Positions 46,154 through 54,442 of a stretch of 64,000 nt of DNA are shown here, in pieces. Location of the stretch: positions 1,054,001 to 1,118,000 of the forward strand of contig NZ_LT634361.1 of assembly GCF_900119795.1 (NCBI RefSeq), in the 5' to 3' direction. Each line of letters starts with the position of its first letter. Within the stretch, counting starts at the first letter, position 1. A program made the position numbers and the translations under genes. Under the pieces are notes generated by a model that saw only the letters and a program-made list of their open reading frames with translations, did not search any database and was not told where the DNA came from. Origin of the DNA: Tenacibaculum maritimum NCIMB 2154. Its GTDB lineage: Bacteria; Bacteroidota; Bacteroidia; Flavobacteriales; Flavobacteriaceae.

Positions 46154-46239
46154 GAAATTCCAATGGGATGGTTAGAGAAAAAAATATGATATAACATAAG
46201 AAACTTCCATAGAATTTGGAGAAAGAAAGCAATGATAAC

Positions 46240-47685
46240 ATGAGTGCTATAAAAAACTATATAAACGGACAGTTTGTCAATCCAGTTCAAGGAAATTTTA
46301 TAACAAATTACAATCCATCAAATGGAGAGGCCTATGGAAAACTTCCTAATTCAACAGAAGAAGACGTTGCATTGGCATACCAAGCAGCAAAAGATGCTTT
46401 TCCAAGTTGGTCAGCAACAACATTAGCCAATAGAAGTAAAATATTAGCTAAAGTAGCAGCATTGATCAACAAAAAATTACCATTATTAGCAGCGGCAGAA
46501 TCAAAAGATAATGGAAAACCAATTAGCTTAGCAACAACAGTAGATATTCCGAGAGCCTCAGCTAACTTTCAGTTTTATGCCAATGCAATTACACAATTTT
46601 CTTCAGAGGCTTATGAGAGTATTGGTTTCAATGCAATGAACTTTACCCAACGAGAAGCCTTAGGAGTGGTAGGATGTATTTCTCCATGGAATTTGCCGCT
46701 ATATTTATTCACATGGAAAATAGCCCCAGCCATTGCGGCAGGAAATTGTGTAATAGCCAAGCCAAGTGAGGTAACTCCAATGACAGCCTATATGCTAGGT
46801 GAAATTTGCAATGAAGCAGGCATGCCAAAGGGAGTTTTAAATATAGTACATGGTAAAGGAAGTGTAACGGGGCAAGCTATTGTTAAGCATCCACATATAA
46901 AAGCAATTTCATTTACAGGAGGCACTTCAACAGGGAAACATATAGCTCGTATAGCGGCTCCTATGTTTAAAAAACTATCATTAGAATTAGGAGGTAAAAA
47001 CCCGAATTTAATTTTTGCAGATTGTAATTATGAAAAAATGTTAGCAACAACGGTACAATCTTCATTTGCCAACCAAGGGCAAATATGTTTATGTGGAAGT
47101 AGGATTTTTGTTGAAGCAACTATATATGAACAGTTTAAAAAAGATTTTATAAAGAAAGTATCAGCATTAAAAGTAGGAAATCCTATTGAAAAAAATACCG
47201 ACATAGGTGCATTGGTCTCTAAAGAACATTTGGAAAAAGTACAATCTTATATAGCCATGACAGAAGCAGAAGGAGGAAAAATATTATTTGGAGGAAATAA
47301 TGTTACGGTAAAAGGTTTTGAAAACGGGTATTATTTGACTCCTACAATTATTGAAGTAAAAGATAACGCATGTAGATTGAATCAGGAAGAAATTTTTGGT
47401 CCTGTAGTTACTTTAATGCCATTTGATACAGATGAAGAAGCTTTACGTTTGGCGAATGATGTTTCTTATGGATTGTCTGCTACTTTATGGACGAATAATT
47501 TGAATAGAGCAATGCAATTGTCTAAGCAAATACGCACAGGTATTGTTTGGGTAAATACTTGGTTACAAAGAGATTTAAGAACCCCTTTTGGAGGGCAAAA
47601 AGCAAGTGGTATTGGACGAGAGGGTGGTTTTGAAGCATTGCGCTTTTTTACAGAACAAAAAAATATATGTATAGCATATGACTGA
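46240..47685 (+). CDS. amnC: 2-aminomuconic-semialdehyde dehydrogenase (ALDH family)
   Basis: 481 residues from the ATG at 46240 (MSAIKNYINGQF); an upstream TTG at 46216 is less likely. NAD-dependent aldehyde dehydrogenase: cofactor motifs SPWNLPLYLFTWKIAPA and KPSEVTPMTA, FTGGTSTGKHIA, catalytic Glu249 in LELGGKNPN and catalytic Cys283 in NQGQICLCGSR, then EEIFGPVVT. The CLCGSR stretch is typical of hydroxymuconic/aminomuconic semialdehyde dehydrogenases. In this operon it would oxidise 2-aminomuconic semialdehyde, the product of the ACMS decarboxylase at 49455, to 2-aminomuconate. It overlaps the next gene by 8 bp. Confidence 0.9.
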   Translation: MSAIKNYINGQFVNPVQGNFITNYNPSNGEAYGKLPNSTEEDVALAYQAAKDAFPSWSATTLANRSKILAKVAALINKKLPLLAAAESKDNGKPISLATTVDIPRASANFQFYANAITQFSSEAYESIGFNAMNFTQREALGVVGCISPWNLPLYLFTWKIAPAIAAGNCVIAKPSEVTPMTAYMLGEICNEAGMPKGVLNIVHGKGSVTGQAIVKHPHIKAISFTGGTSTGKHIARIAAPMFKKLSLELGGKNPNLIFADCNYEKMLATTVQSSFANQGQICLCGSRIFVEATIYEQFKKDFIKKVSALKVGNPIEKNTDIGALVSKEHLEKVQSYIAMTEAEGGKILFGGNNVTVKGFENGYYLTPTIIEVKDNACRLNQEEIFGPVVTLMPFDTDEEALRLANDVSYGLSATLWTNNLNRAMQLSKQIRTGIVWVNTWLQRDLRTPFGGQKASGIGREGGFEALRFFTEQKNICIAYD

Positions 47686-47896
47686 AGCAATAAAACAAAA
47701 AATGATAGCGGTTTGCGATGAAAAAATAGCGAAGAAAGGAGTGCATGTAGGACTTTCTTTTTATGCGTTTTTTAAAAATAAAAATGATACACCAGCACTA
47801 TTAATGGAAGTTGCTACTTGGTGGATTCAAACACATCAATTAGATCACTTTGAAAAAGCGGTTAAAATCAAAAAAATGATCTTAGAAATACAATAG
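47678..47896 (+). CDS. small conserved protein of the kynurenine operon (DUF6500-like)
   Basis: 72 residues, no signal or membrane helix; mostly helical with VGLSFYAFFKNKND, LLMEVATWWIQTHQLDHFEKA. It resembles small proteins I remember as DUF6500, but I cannot confirm the family. It overlaps the dehydrogenase end by 8 bp and lies 5 bp before the SDR gene, so it is translationally embedded in the operon. Function unknown; an accessory role in the pathway is plausible. Confidence 0.7.
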   Translation: MTEAIKQKMIAVCDEKIAKKGVHVGLSFYAFFKNKNDTPALLMEVATWWIQTHQLDHFEKAVKIKKMILEIQ

Positions 47897-47901
47897 TAAA
47901 A

Positions 47902-48678
47902 ATGAATTTAAATATACAAGATAAAAATGCGTTGGTATGTGGAAGCACGCAAGGTATTGGAAAAGCTTCAGCAATGGCTTTGGCAGCAGAAGGAGTGCAT
48001 GTAACTTTGGTAGCTCGTAATGAAAAAAAGCTACAAAAAGTAATGGCAGAATTGCCTAATAACCATCAAAAGCACGCCTATATAGTGGCTGATTTTTCAG
48101 ATCCTATAGCATTAAAAGAAAAAATAGCTAGTACGGATATCGCATTTCATATTTTGGTGAATAATACAGGGGGGCCTGCGGGAGGTGCTATTTTTAATGC
48201 TACTTTAGAGGAGTTTGAAAGCGCTTTTACGCAGCATGTAAAATGCAATCATGTATTAGTACAAGGGGTAGTTCCTTTTATGAAAAGAGTAGGATATGGT
48301 AGAATCATCAATATTATTTCTACTTCTGTTAAGCAACCTTTAGATGGTTTAGGGGTTTCTAATACAATTCGTGGAGCTGTAGCAAATTGGTCAAAAACCT
48401 TAGCAAATGAATTAGGGGTGTTTGGTATTACAGTAAATAATGTATTGCCTGGGGCTACTGATACAGAAAGATTGCATGAAATTATTAAGCATAAAGCAAG
48501 TAAAACCGGACGGACTTCTGAAGAGGTAGCAACAATGATGATGAATGCTTCTCCGGCAAAACGTTTTGCAAGGCCAGAGGAGGTAGCAAATGCCGTAGCA
48601 TTTTTAGCGAGTGAAAAAGCAAGTTTTATCAATGGAATTAACGTTCCTGTTGATGGTGGAAGAACAAAAAGTTTGTAA
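47902..48678 (+). CDS. short-chain dehydrogenase/reductase with altered active site
   Basis: 258 residues. Rossmann NAD(P) motif CGSTQGIGKASA, the NNTGGPAGG strand (NNAG equivalent), Ser in IISTSVKQP, and PGATDTERL as in FabG-like SDRs. The canonical YxxxK catalytic pair is replaced: aligning GLGVSNTIRGAV with FabG GQANYAAAKAG puts Ser for Tyr and Arg for Lys. A subgroup with SNTxR exists among annotated SDRs, so this is likely real rather than damage. The substrate is unknown; position in the kynurenine operon suggests a later or side step. Confidence 0.85.
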   Translation: MNLNIQDKNALVCGSTQGIGKASAMALAAEGVHVTLVARNEKKLQKVMAELPNNHQKHAYIVADFSDPIALKEKIASTDIAFHILVNNTGGPAGGAIFNATLEEFESAFTQHVKCNHVLVQGVVPFMKRVGYGRIINIISTSVKQPLDGLGVSNTIRGAVANWSKTLANELGVFGITVNNVLPGATDTERLHEIIKHKASKTGRTSEEVATMMMNASPAKRFARPEEVANAVAFLASEKASFINGINVPVDGGRTKSL

Positions 48679-48695
48679 ATTTAAAACGAAATTTT

Positions 48696-48798
48696 GCGTT
48701 AGGGATTGAAGCGATATCCTTTTTATTTAGAAACGTTGTAAAAGGATGACTTGTACATAAAAAGATAAAGAGGAAAGCCCGACCTTTAGGAAACGCCC
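48696..48798 (+). ncRNA. candidate structured RNA element (Flavo-1-like)
   Basis: The 134-bp gap between the SDR and dioxygenase genes holds a layout I recognise as common between genes in Flavobacteriia: GCGTTAGGGATTGAAGC, an inner stem ATCCTTTT/AAAAGGAT and a 3' segment GCCCGACCTTTAGGAAACGCC, with GCGTT (48696-48700) pairing AACGC (48792-48796). It may correspond to the Flavo-1 RNA motif. The name is from memory and unverified; the pairing is visible. Confidence 0.45.
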
Positions 48799-48812
48799 AA
48801 AAACATATAAAA

Positions 48813-49343
48813 ATGAATTTAGTACAGCCTTTAAATTTTAAAAAGTGGATTGAGGAACATCGTCATTTGTTAAAACCACCTGTGGGAAATAAATGTGTTT
48901 GGGATCATGGTGACTATATTGTAATGGTTGTTGGAGGACCTAATAATAGAAAGGATTATCATTATAATGAAACCCCAGAGTTTTTTTATCAGGTAGAAGG
49001 AGATATGGTATTGAAAATTATAGACGATAAAGGAAAGATGGTGGATGTAGCAATAAATGAAGGCGATATTTATTTATTGCCAGCAAAAGTACCGCACTCT
49101 CCACAACGAAAAGCAAATACAGTGGGGTTGGTAATAGAATATCCGAGAGTAGCAGGAATGTTAGATGCATTGGAGTGGTATTGTGAAAATTGTAGCGCAC
49201 TGTTGTACCGAGAAGCGTTTGCTTTGGAAAATATAGAAACAGATATGCCTATTATTTTTGATCGCTATTATTCAGATAAACAAAAATGTACCTGTTCCAA
49301 TTGTGGTACCGTAATGGAAGCGCCTAAAAAAATAGTTGGATAA
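48813..49343 (+). CDS. nbaC: 3-hydroxyanthranilate 3,4-dioxygenase
   Basis: 176 residues. A cupin dioxygenase opening 3-hydroxyanthranilate to 2-amino-3-carboxymuconate semialdehyde. Fe(II) ligands are visible as His50 and Glu56 (DYHYNETPEFFYQVEG) and His95 (PAKVPHSPQR), close to the positions known for the Cupriavidus enzyme. The C-terminal rubredoxin-like second metal site of bacterial forms is present as CENC and CSNC pairs (WYCENCSALLY, CTCSNCGTVM). It is preceded by a candidate RNA element and followed 111 bp later by the decarboxylase gene. Confidence 0.96.
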   Translation: MNLVQPLNFKKWIEEHRHLLKPPVGNKCVWDHGDYIVMVVGGPNNRKDYHYNETPEFFYQVEGDMVLKIIDDKGKMVDVAINEGDIYLLPAKVPHSPQRKANTVGLVIEYPRVAGMLDALEWYCENCSALLYREAFALENIETDMPIIFDRYYSDKQKCTCSNCGTVMEAPKKIVG

Positions 49344-49454
49344 GTACTGTGTCAGAGTAGGTATAACGAAAGCTCATGAACACATAAAAAGCGCAATAGT
49401 CTTATATATAAGTTACAATAAAAACAATATAAACCTCTTAAATTCTTTCAACTT

Positions 49455-50540
49455 TTGACGAAACGAAAATTACGTATAAACGGACACTCGCATTTATTGC
49501 CTTATCCAGAACAAATTCCTCAATTTATGAAGGAAAAAGAAATTTTTTGGGTAGATGATGAACGTAAGCATATGTTACAAAAAGGATGGAAGCGTCCTGT
49601 AACAGACTCTAGCTTTTTTTTAGAGGAAAAGCTGGTATGGATGGAAAAGAATCGATTGGATCATGCCGTAGTTTTAAATCTTTCTCAATTGTATGGAAAT
49701 GGATTGCGATTGGAAGAAATGAAAAAAGCATTGCGTTTTCAAAATGATTTCAATGCAAAGGTCCAGCATGACCATCCTGATAAATTTACGTGTGGATTTG
49801 TAGTGCACCCAGGGTTTATTCAAGGGGCTTTGTGGGAAATAGAACGTTGTGTTGAAGAATTAGGATTAAAAGTGCTGTGCTTGCCTACGCATTTTATGGA
49901 TTCTATAGGGCAATGGCGTTGCGTTTTTGATAAGGAAAATGATCGTATTTTTGAGTTGGCGAATAGGTATAAGCTGGCAATTGAAATTCATCCATATGAT
50001 GGTGATAAAATGATTAAGTTAGAAAATACCAATTGGCGATTTCATTTGATATGGATGCTAGCGCAATGTGGTGATGCATATCATTTTTACACATTAAATG
50101 GCATGCAAGAACGTTTTCCAAATATTAGAACTTGTTTTGCGCATGGAGGGCAATTAGCACAAATGAATTTAGGAAGACGTATTCAAGGTTTTGACGGTAG
50201 GCCTGATTTGTTTGAAGGAAAAACGCATCCGAGAAAAGCAGTAGGACACCCTAATATTTATTTTGACACCTTAGTACATGATACCGATTCTTTAAAATTA
50301 ATGATAGAACGCCAAGGATCTAATCAAGTAATTATGGGCTTGGATGATCCGTATCCGTTAGGAGAAATGGAGAGCGATGCACAATCATCATACCCAGGCA
50401 AGCTACTTGATTTGGCTATGGATAGAACGATTATTAACAAGCAACAATATGATGAGATTTGGGAAGATAATACGTTGCGTTGGTTGTTTGGTGATGATGA
50501 AAAGGCAAAGCAAGAGTTGATTTCAAAAATAATAAACTGA
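49455..50540 (+). CDS. nbaD: ACMS decarboxylase (aminocarboxymuconate-semialdehyde decarboxylase)
   Basis: 361 residues starting at TTG 49455, which yields the expected N-terminus TKRKLRINGHSHLLPYP; no in-frame ATG fits. Amidohydrolase-fold enzyme that decarboxylates 2-amino-3-carboxymuconate semialdehyde to 2-aminomuconic semialdehyde. Zinc ligands: the HxH of GHSHL (His11, His13), a His in EIHPYDGD or CFAHGG, and Asp in GLDDPYPLGEME. LCLPTHFMDSIGQWR and GFDGRPDLFEGKTHPRK are hallmark stretches. It is longer than the Pseudomonas enzyme but typical of Bacteroidota homologues. Last gene of the operon, with a strong terminator 20 bp on. Confidence 0.94.
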   Translation: MTKRKLRINGHSHLLPYPEQIPQFMKEKEIFWVDDERKHMLQKGWKRPVTDSSFFLEEKLVWMEKNRLDHAVVLNLSQLYGNGLRLEEMKKALRFQNDFNAKVQHDHPDKFTCGFVVHPGFIQGALWEIERCVEELGLKVLCLPTHFMDSIGQWRCVFDKENDRIFELANRYKLAIEIHPYDGDKMIKLENTNWRFHLIWMLAQCGDAYHFYTLNGMQERFPNIRTCFAHGGQLAQMNLGRRIQGFDGRPDLFEGKTHPRKAVGHPNIYFDTLVHDTDSLKLMIERQGSNQVIMGLDDPYPLGEMESDAQSSYPGKLLDLAMDRTIINKQQYDEIWEDNTLRWLFGDDEKAKQELISKIIN

Positions 50541-50560
50541 TTGGAAAAAAGTCCAGTTTT

Positions 50561-50593
50561 AAAAGCCGAATTGCTTCGCAATTTGGCTTTTTT
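50561..50593 (+). terminator. terminator of the kynurenine operon
   Basis: AAAAGCCGAATTGC (50561-50574) pairs with GCAATTTGGCTTTT with one mismatch and a TTC loop, followed by a T-run. It closes the operon that begins at 42352. Confidence 0.85.
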
Positions 50594-50816
50594 GTAAAAT
50601 GTAAATCGCTTTGCGATAAAGACACTGCAGTTATAATTTTTATAAAGAAGTGATTTCTTATGTGGAGCTTGATTTTTTATTTCGTTTTTTCTCCAAAAAA
50701 AGAAGTTCGCTTATAAGTATAAGAAGCCTATAGATGCTCTTTCAATAATATCCTTATACAAAAAAACGCTGTTATTTTTAATGACAATACATAACTATTT
50801 GATTTATAGTGTAAAA

Positions 50817-51079
50817 CTGTACAAGCTTTTTAACCTATATTAAAAAGTTTGTACAGCAAACGAAGCTAACATCTTGTACAGTGTTTTTCGGAGAGAAAAA
50901 AACACTGTACAAAAAATGGAGTTGATATCTTGTACAGTGTTTTTGTGAGGTAAAAAAACGCTGTACAGAAAATGGAGTTGATATCTTGTACAGTGTTTTT
51001 GTGAGGTAAAAAAACGCTGTACAGAAAATGGAGTTGATATCTTGTACAGTGTTTTTGTGAGGTGAAAAAACGCTGTACA
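50817..51079. repeat. tandem hairpin array, 56-bp period
   Basis: The first unit (50817-50856) is CTGTACAAGCTTTTT ... AAAAAGTTTGTACAG, close to the units at 17729. It is followed by four units at 50874, 50930, 50986 and 51042 of a variant form, TTGTACAGTGTTTTT, loop GTGAGGTA type, AAAAACGCTGTACA. The inter-stem segment AAAATGGAGTTGATATC is conserved. The array abuts an IS3 element (51099). Compensating changes are visible between the two array types: the stem sequence differs but pairing is kept. Confidence 0.85.
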
Positions 51080-51157
51080 AAAAATAGAGTTAACATCTTG
51101 GAATGTCTACATTTGTTGAGACGAATTAATTGAGTCCATAAATAGTATATTTGAATT

Positions 51158-51439
51158 ATGGCAACAAAGTATGATAATGATTTTAAAGTAATGTTAGTAG
51201 AGCTTTTAAAATCAGGAAGAAAAGCAAAATCTCTTAGTGAAGAATACGGTGTTAATGACGGAGTCATAAGACGTTGGAAACGTGAGTATGAAGCTAAATC
51301 TGGAGATTTCTCTAAGAAACGTGAGTTATCGGTAGAAGCGCAAGAATTAAAAGCTCTAAAGAAAGAACTTAGAGAGGTTAAGTTAGAACGCGATATATTA
51401 AAAAAGGCAGTGAGCATCTTCTCCAAGAGCGACAAATGA
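51158..51439 (+). CDS. IS3-family transposase OrfA
   Basis: 93 residues. N-terminal helix-turn-helix (YDNDFKVMLVELLKSG, SEEYGVNDGVIRRWKREYE) and C-terminal coiled coil (ELKALKKELREVKLERDILKKAVSIF, quoted as a region). DNA-binding subunit of the transposase. A TATATTTG -7 box lies 5 bp before the ATG (51146-51153). Its TGA overlaps the OrfB ATG (ATGA at 51436-51439), so OrfB can be made by coupling or by frameshifting. Confidence 0.93.
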   Translation: MATKYDNDFKVMLVELLKSGRKAKSLSEEYGVNDGVIRRWKREYEAKSGDFSKKRELSVEAQELKALKKELREVKLERDILKKAVSIFSKSDK

Positions 51440-52320
51440 GATATCAATTCATTTTAAAAAATGTAAGTGTATATCCTGTTGAGAAGATGTGTAAATGTAT
51501 GAAAGTTAGCAAAAATGCTTATTACTATTGGTTAAAACACAAGGATGTAATAAAAGTACTACCCTCTAAGGTTTTACTCAAAGAGAGAATTAAATTTCAT
51601 TTCGAACAAAGTAGAGAAATTTACGGAAGCTATCGTATTCAAAAAATGTTGGAAAGAGAAGGTTTAGTTTATGCACGTTCTTACATTGGGCTAATAATGA
51701 AAGAACTAGGACTAAAAAGTATTCTAAAAAGGAAATATGTAGCGACTACTAATTCCAATCATAATTTATCGATTGCTAAAAACGAATTAGATAGAAATTT
51801 TACAAGTTTAAAATTAGGAGAAAAATGGGTTTCTGATATTACTTATATACGTGTAAATGATCATTGGAATTATTTAACAACAATAATAGATTTAGCAGAT
51901 AAAAGGGTAGTTGGATGGTCTTTAAGTAAAGATATGACCACTGAAAATACAATAATGAAGGCGTGGAATTTAGCAAGTAATAATAGAGCTATTACAAATA
52001 AGTTTATCTTTCATTCAGACAGAGGAGTGCAGTATGCTTCTAATAAAATAACTAACTTATTTTCTTTTAATAGAAAAATAACACAGAGTATGAGTAGAAA
52101 GGGAAACTGTTGGGATAATGCAGTAGCTGAATCCTTTTTTAAGACAATTAAGCACGAATGGTTATACCGTTTTAAATATAGTTCTTACAAACAATTATTC
52201 AGCAGTATTGAAGATTACATAAATTGGTATAATAACGAAAGACTTCACTCTAGCCTAGGGTATATTTCCCTTTTAGAAATGGAAGTTAAAATAAGAATGA
52301 ATTTTAACAAAGCGGCTTGA
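51436..52320 (+). CDS. IS3-family transposase OrfB (DDE integrase core)
   Basis: 294 residues. N-terminal HTH_21-like part (FEQSREIYGSYRIQKMLERE), then an rve-type integrase core with all three acidic residues in their usual settings: Asp in WVSDITYIRV, Asp in FHSDRGVQYAS and Glu in WDNAVAESFFKTIKHE. It ends with NNERLHSSLGYISLLEME, the usual IS3 C-terminus. Full length and undamaged, so the element should be active or recently active. Confidence 0.95.
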   Translation: MRYQFILKNVSVYPVEKMCKCMKVSKNAYYYWLKHKDVIKVLPSKVLLKERIKFHFEQSREIYGSYRIQKMLEREGLVYARSYIGLIMKELGLKSILKRKYVATTNSNHNLSIAKNELDRNFTSLKLGEKWVSDITYIRVNDHWNYLTTIIDLADKRVVGWSLSKDMTTENTIMKAWNLASNNRAITNKFIFHSDRGVQYASNKITNLFSFNRKITQSMSRKGNCWDNAVAESFFKTIKHEWLYRFKYSSYKQLFSSIEDYINWYNNERLHSSLGYISLLEMEVKIRMNFNKAA

Positions 52321-52340
52321 TCAAATTAGTCCCAAATTTA

Positions 52341-53300
52341 TTAGGTAGTCCAAACTTCTTTACTAATAGAAATAGGCGGTAAAAAATTAGCTCCGCCATC
52401 TTCTGAAAAAATCACTTTTACGGTTGGTACATCATTTACTGCTGTAAACCAAGCAACAGCTACATCGTTTCCTATAGCAGCTACCCTTGGACCATTGACA
52501 GGGCAGCCATTAATCATCCATCCGTCATTATAAATTGGCTGGGGAGTTATCCATTTCCCATTTACATAGCGCGTAATAGCAATACCCCTTATTTCATGAA
52601 CCGTTCTATCTCTATACAAAACAATGGGACCATTTTTAGTCATTGCCGCCGTTGTTTGGCAACAACTACAAGTTTTTGCATCTAATAATTGTTCGTCCAA
52701 TACCTTTCCTTCTCCACTAACAATTGCGCACCTTAGGGTCATGCCTCCTCCATGCCCCGAGTGCCCCCCAATAAGTACTTCCTCCTTTTTTTCCATATTG
52801 CGACCATCCAACCAAGCCAAAAAAAAATGATCTTTATAAGGTAAAATACTAACAAAACCGTGTTCCGTTTTAGTACCATCTGTATGCAAGGTCAGCCCAG
52901 TATCCCAATCAGTTCCATTTTTGGATATATTTAATTTAATATCATAAGCATAAGTATCTTTAGCAGATTTTTTTAGAAAGTGAGAAAGAAGCGCTCCTTT
53001 ATTCGTAGCTATGGTAGGATAATCAGCCTAATTTACAAACCAGTTTGTTCCTTTTACAATTCCCTTGGGCAATTTCCATGCTCCATTAACTAATTTCGAG
53101 TACTTTAGAAAACTAGTCGAATCATCCACTTTTTTTACCCAAGATAAAAACAATTCTTCTTTATCATTAGCAAACAAAGCAGGCAAAGATGTTTGCGGCT
53201 GATCAGGAAAATTAACCATGTTTACTCCTGTTAATTTTTGATTTTTAGTACAACCAATCAAAAAAACACATCCTAAAAAATATTTTATTACGTTCCTCAT
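52341..53300 (-). pseudogene. broken sialidase-like (BNR-type) lipoprotein gene
   Basis: Reading the minus strand from ATG 53300: lipoprotein signal (FLGCVFLIGC), then a beta-propeller-like chain (SLPALFANDKEELFLSWVKK, NGAWKLPKGIVKGTNWFVN). An in-frame TAG at 53028-53030 interrupts it; the same frame continues through ADYPTIATNKGALLSHF to DAKTCSCCQTTAAM, RYVNGKWITPQPIY and VKVIFSEDGGANF. The frame ends in the right inverted repeat of the IS, so the true C-terminus is missing. The CSCCQT stretch and SEDGG/Asp-box-like parts recall proteins annotated as exo-alpha-sialidase family. Two lesions (nonsense and truncation) support a pseudogene. It lies 9 bp downstream of the TlpA-like gene. Confidence 0.82.
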
Positions 53301-53309
53301 AAATTGTTA

Positions 53310-53723
53310 TTAAAGCGAGTCTAAATTTAACATACCAACTATCTTTTGAACCTGCTTGTTTTGTTCATCATATATCATCGTAGTAGGCAATGTATGAATT
53401 TCTAAATCTGCTAAACTTCCTTCATACCTTATAAATTTGAAATCAATGTGATGTTCCTTCTGAAATTGAGTAATAGTTTCTATGGATTCGTTAGAAGCTA
53501 AAAGAACCTTATAATTATTTCTTTCCAATTTCTCCTTGTTTTCTTGCAAAAGTTTAATTTCTTTTAAGCAAGTTCTACACCAAGTAGCCCAAAAGCATAG
53601 CAATACCTTTTTACCTTGATATTCTTTTAAAAAAACAGCATTACCATTTAAATCGGTAAAATTATTTTTTGGCTTGCTACATGATAAAAATAACAAGATA
53701 CTGACAATTAAGGTTTTTTTCAT
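53310..53723 (-). CDS. TlpA-like thioredoxin-fold lipoprotein
   Basis: 137 residues on the minus strand. Lipoprotein signal with lipobox FLSC (residue about 15). Thioredoxin fold of the TlpA/ResA type: FWATWCRTC with active-site CxxC, cis-Pro region TLPTTMIY. Probably a periplasmic thiol-disulphide reductase anchored in a membrane. It is at the short end for the family and ends 9 bp before the sialidase-like pseudogene, with which it was probably co-transcribed. Confidence 0.88.
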   Translation of the reverse strand: MKKTLIVSILLFLSCSKPKNNFTDLNGNAVFLKEYQGKKVLLCFWATWCRTCLKEIKLLQENKEKLERNNYKVLLASNESIETITQFQKEHHIDFKFIRYEGSLADLEIHTLPTTMIYDEQNKQVQKIVGMLNLDSL

Positions 53724-54442
53724 GCCTCAAATTTAGGGCTTATTTTCTGAAAAAAAGCTACAGAAATAAGAGGTATGGAAAGACAAAACGAATGATTACT
53801 TTATTTTTAGAGCCTTGAAAAGACGCTAAAATTTTGTAGGAGTAAATAACGCCTCTTATGATTCGGAGAGCAAGATTAAAAAAATAATGCTACACAAACC
53901 AATACTTTTTATTTTTCAAAGACAAACCAAAGATTAGTACAATTCTGTAAGTGAATCACTTTTCCTAAAAATAGGGTAGTTATACATTCAAATTTAGTAA
54001 ATTTAAAATCACACTGTCACAATAAAAAACAGCAAATTTAGAAAGAGTTAAATTACCCGAGTCCTCAAAGAAAATGAACAAGGGAGATTGGTAAGTGATC
54101 TGTCAAGAGCATTAGGAATAGATACGAACACATTTTATTACTAGGAGGTATGGAAGCATAACAGTTAAATTGGATTAAAACGCAGCTTAGCCAATTTCAT
54201 TAATAACTAAATACCATTAGGAGAGAGTTGAATAAGTAGAAAATGAAGCGTTGAAAAACAGGTGGTTAGAGAGCTTAAGGCAATGATGCATGTAAAAAAA
54301 ATACTTTATGCGTGCTTCTAATAAAAATATTTTGCTAAATTTCGGGCATCATTAGCTATGAAAATCTTCGATTAAAAATTCGCACCTTTTCATATGCTAT
54401 TATATGAAAACTGAAAACAAGAAGCAGATAATTAAAAAGCCT
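53724..54442. other. non-coding and degenerate stretch
   Basis: About 700 bp without an intact gene. It holds transposase debris at 54061-54172, and beyond that scattered short open frames only. No promoter was recognised with confidence. Confidence 0.5.
54061..54172 (+). pseudogene. IS3-family OrfA remnant
   Basis: The frame from 54061 reads VLKENEQGRLVSDLSRALG and then IDTNTFYY, the helix-turn-helix of an IS3-type OrfA, followed by TAG at the expected Trp position and a frameshift into RRYGSITVKLD. Heavily decayed; nothing of the catalytic subunit is recognisable. Confidence 0.6.

Larger units (their letters stand above)
51099..52352 (+). mobile_element. IS3-family insertion sequence, about 1254 bp, apparently complete
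   Basis: The left end TGGAATGTCTAC (51099) and right end GGTAGTCCA (to 52352) form imperfect terminal inverted repeats of about 30 bp (TGGAxTxxCTA ... TTGxGACxAATT). OrfA and OrfB lie inside with intact catalytic residues. The length fits the family. I see no clear 3-4 bp target duplication (left flank ATCT, right flank AACT), so a rearrangement after insertion is possible. It cuts the 3' end of a sialidase-like gene on one side and abuts the hairpin array on the other. Confidence 0.85.

Noticed and set aside
50817..51079. CRISPR array or coding repeat protein
   Set aside because: The 56-bp units are uniform hairpins without spacers; the minus-strand open frames over them are repeat translations without a start context.
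51091..52360. Target-site duplication of the IS3 element
   Set aside because: The bases flanking the inverted repeats (ATCT and AACT) do not match.
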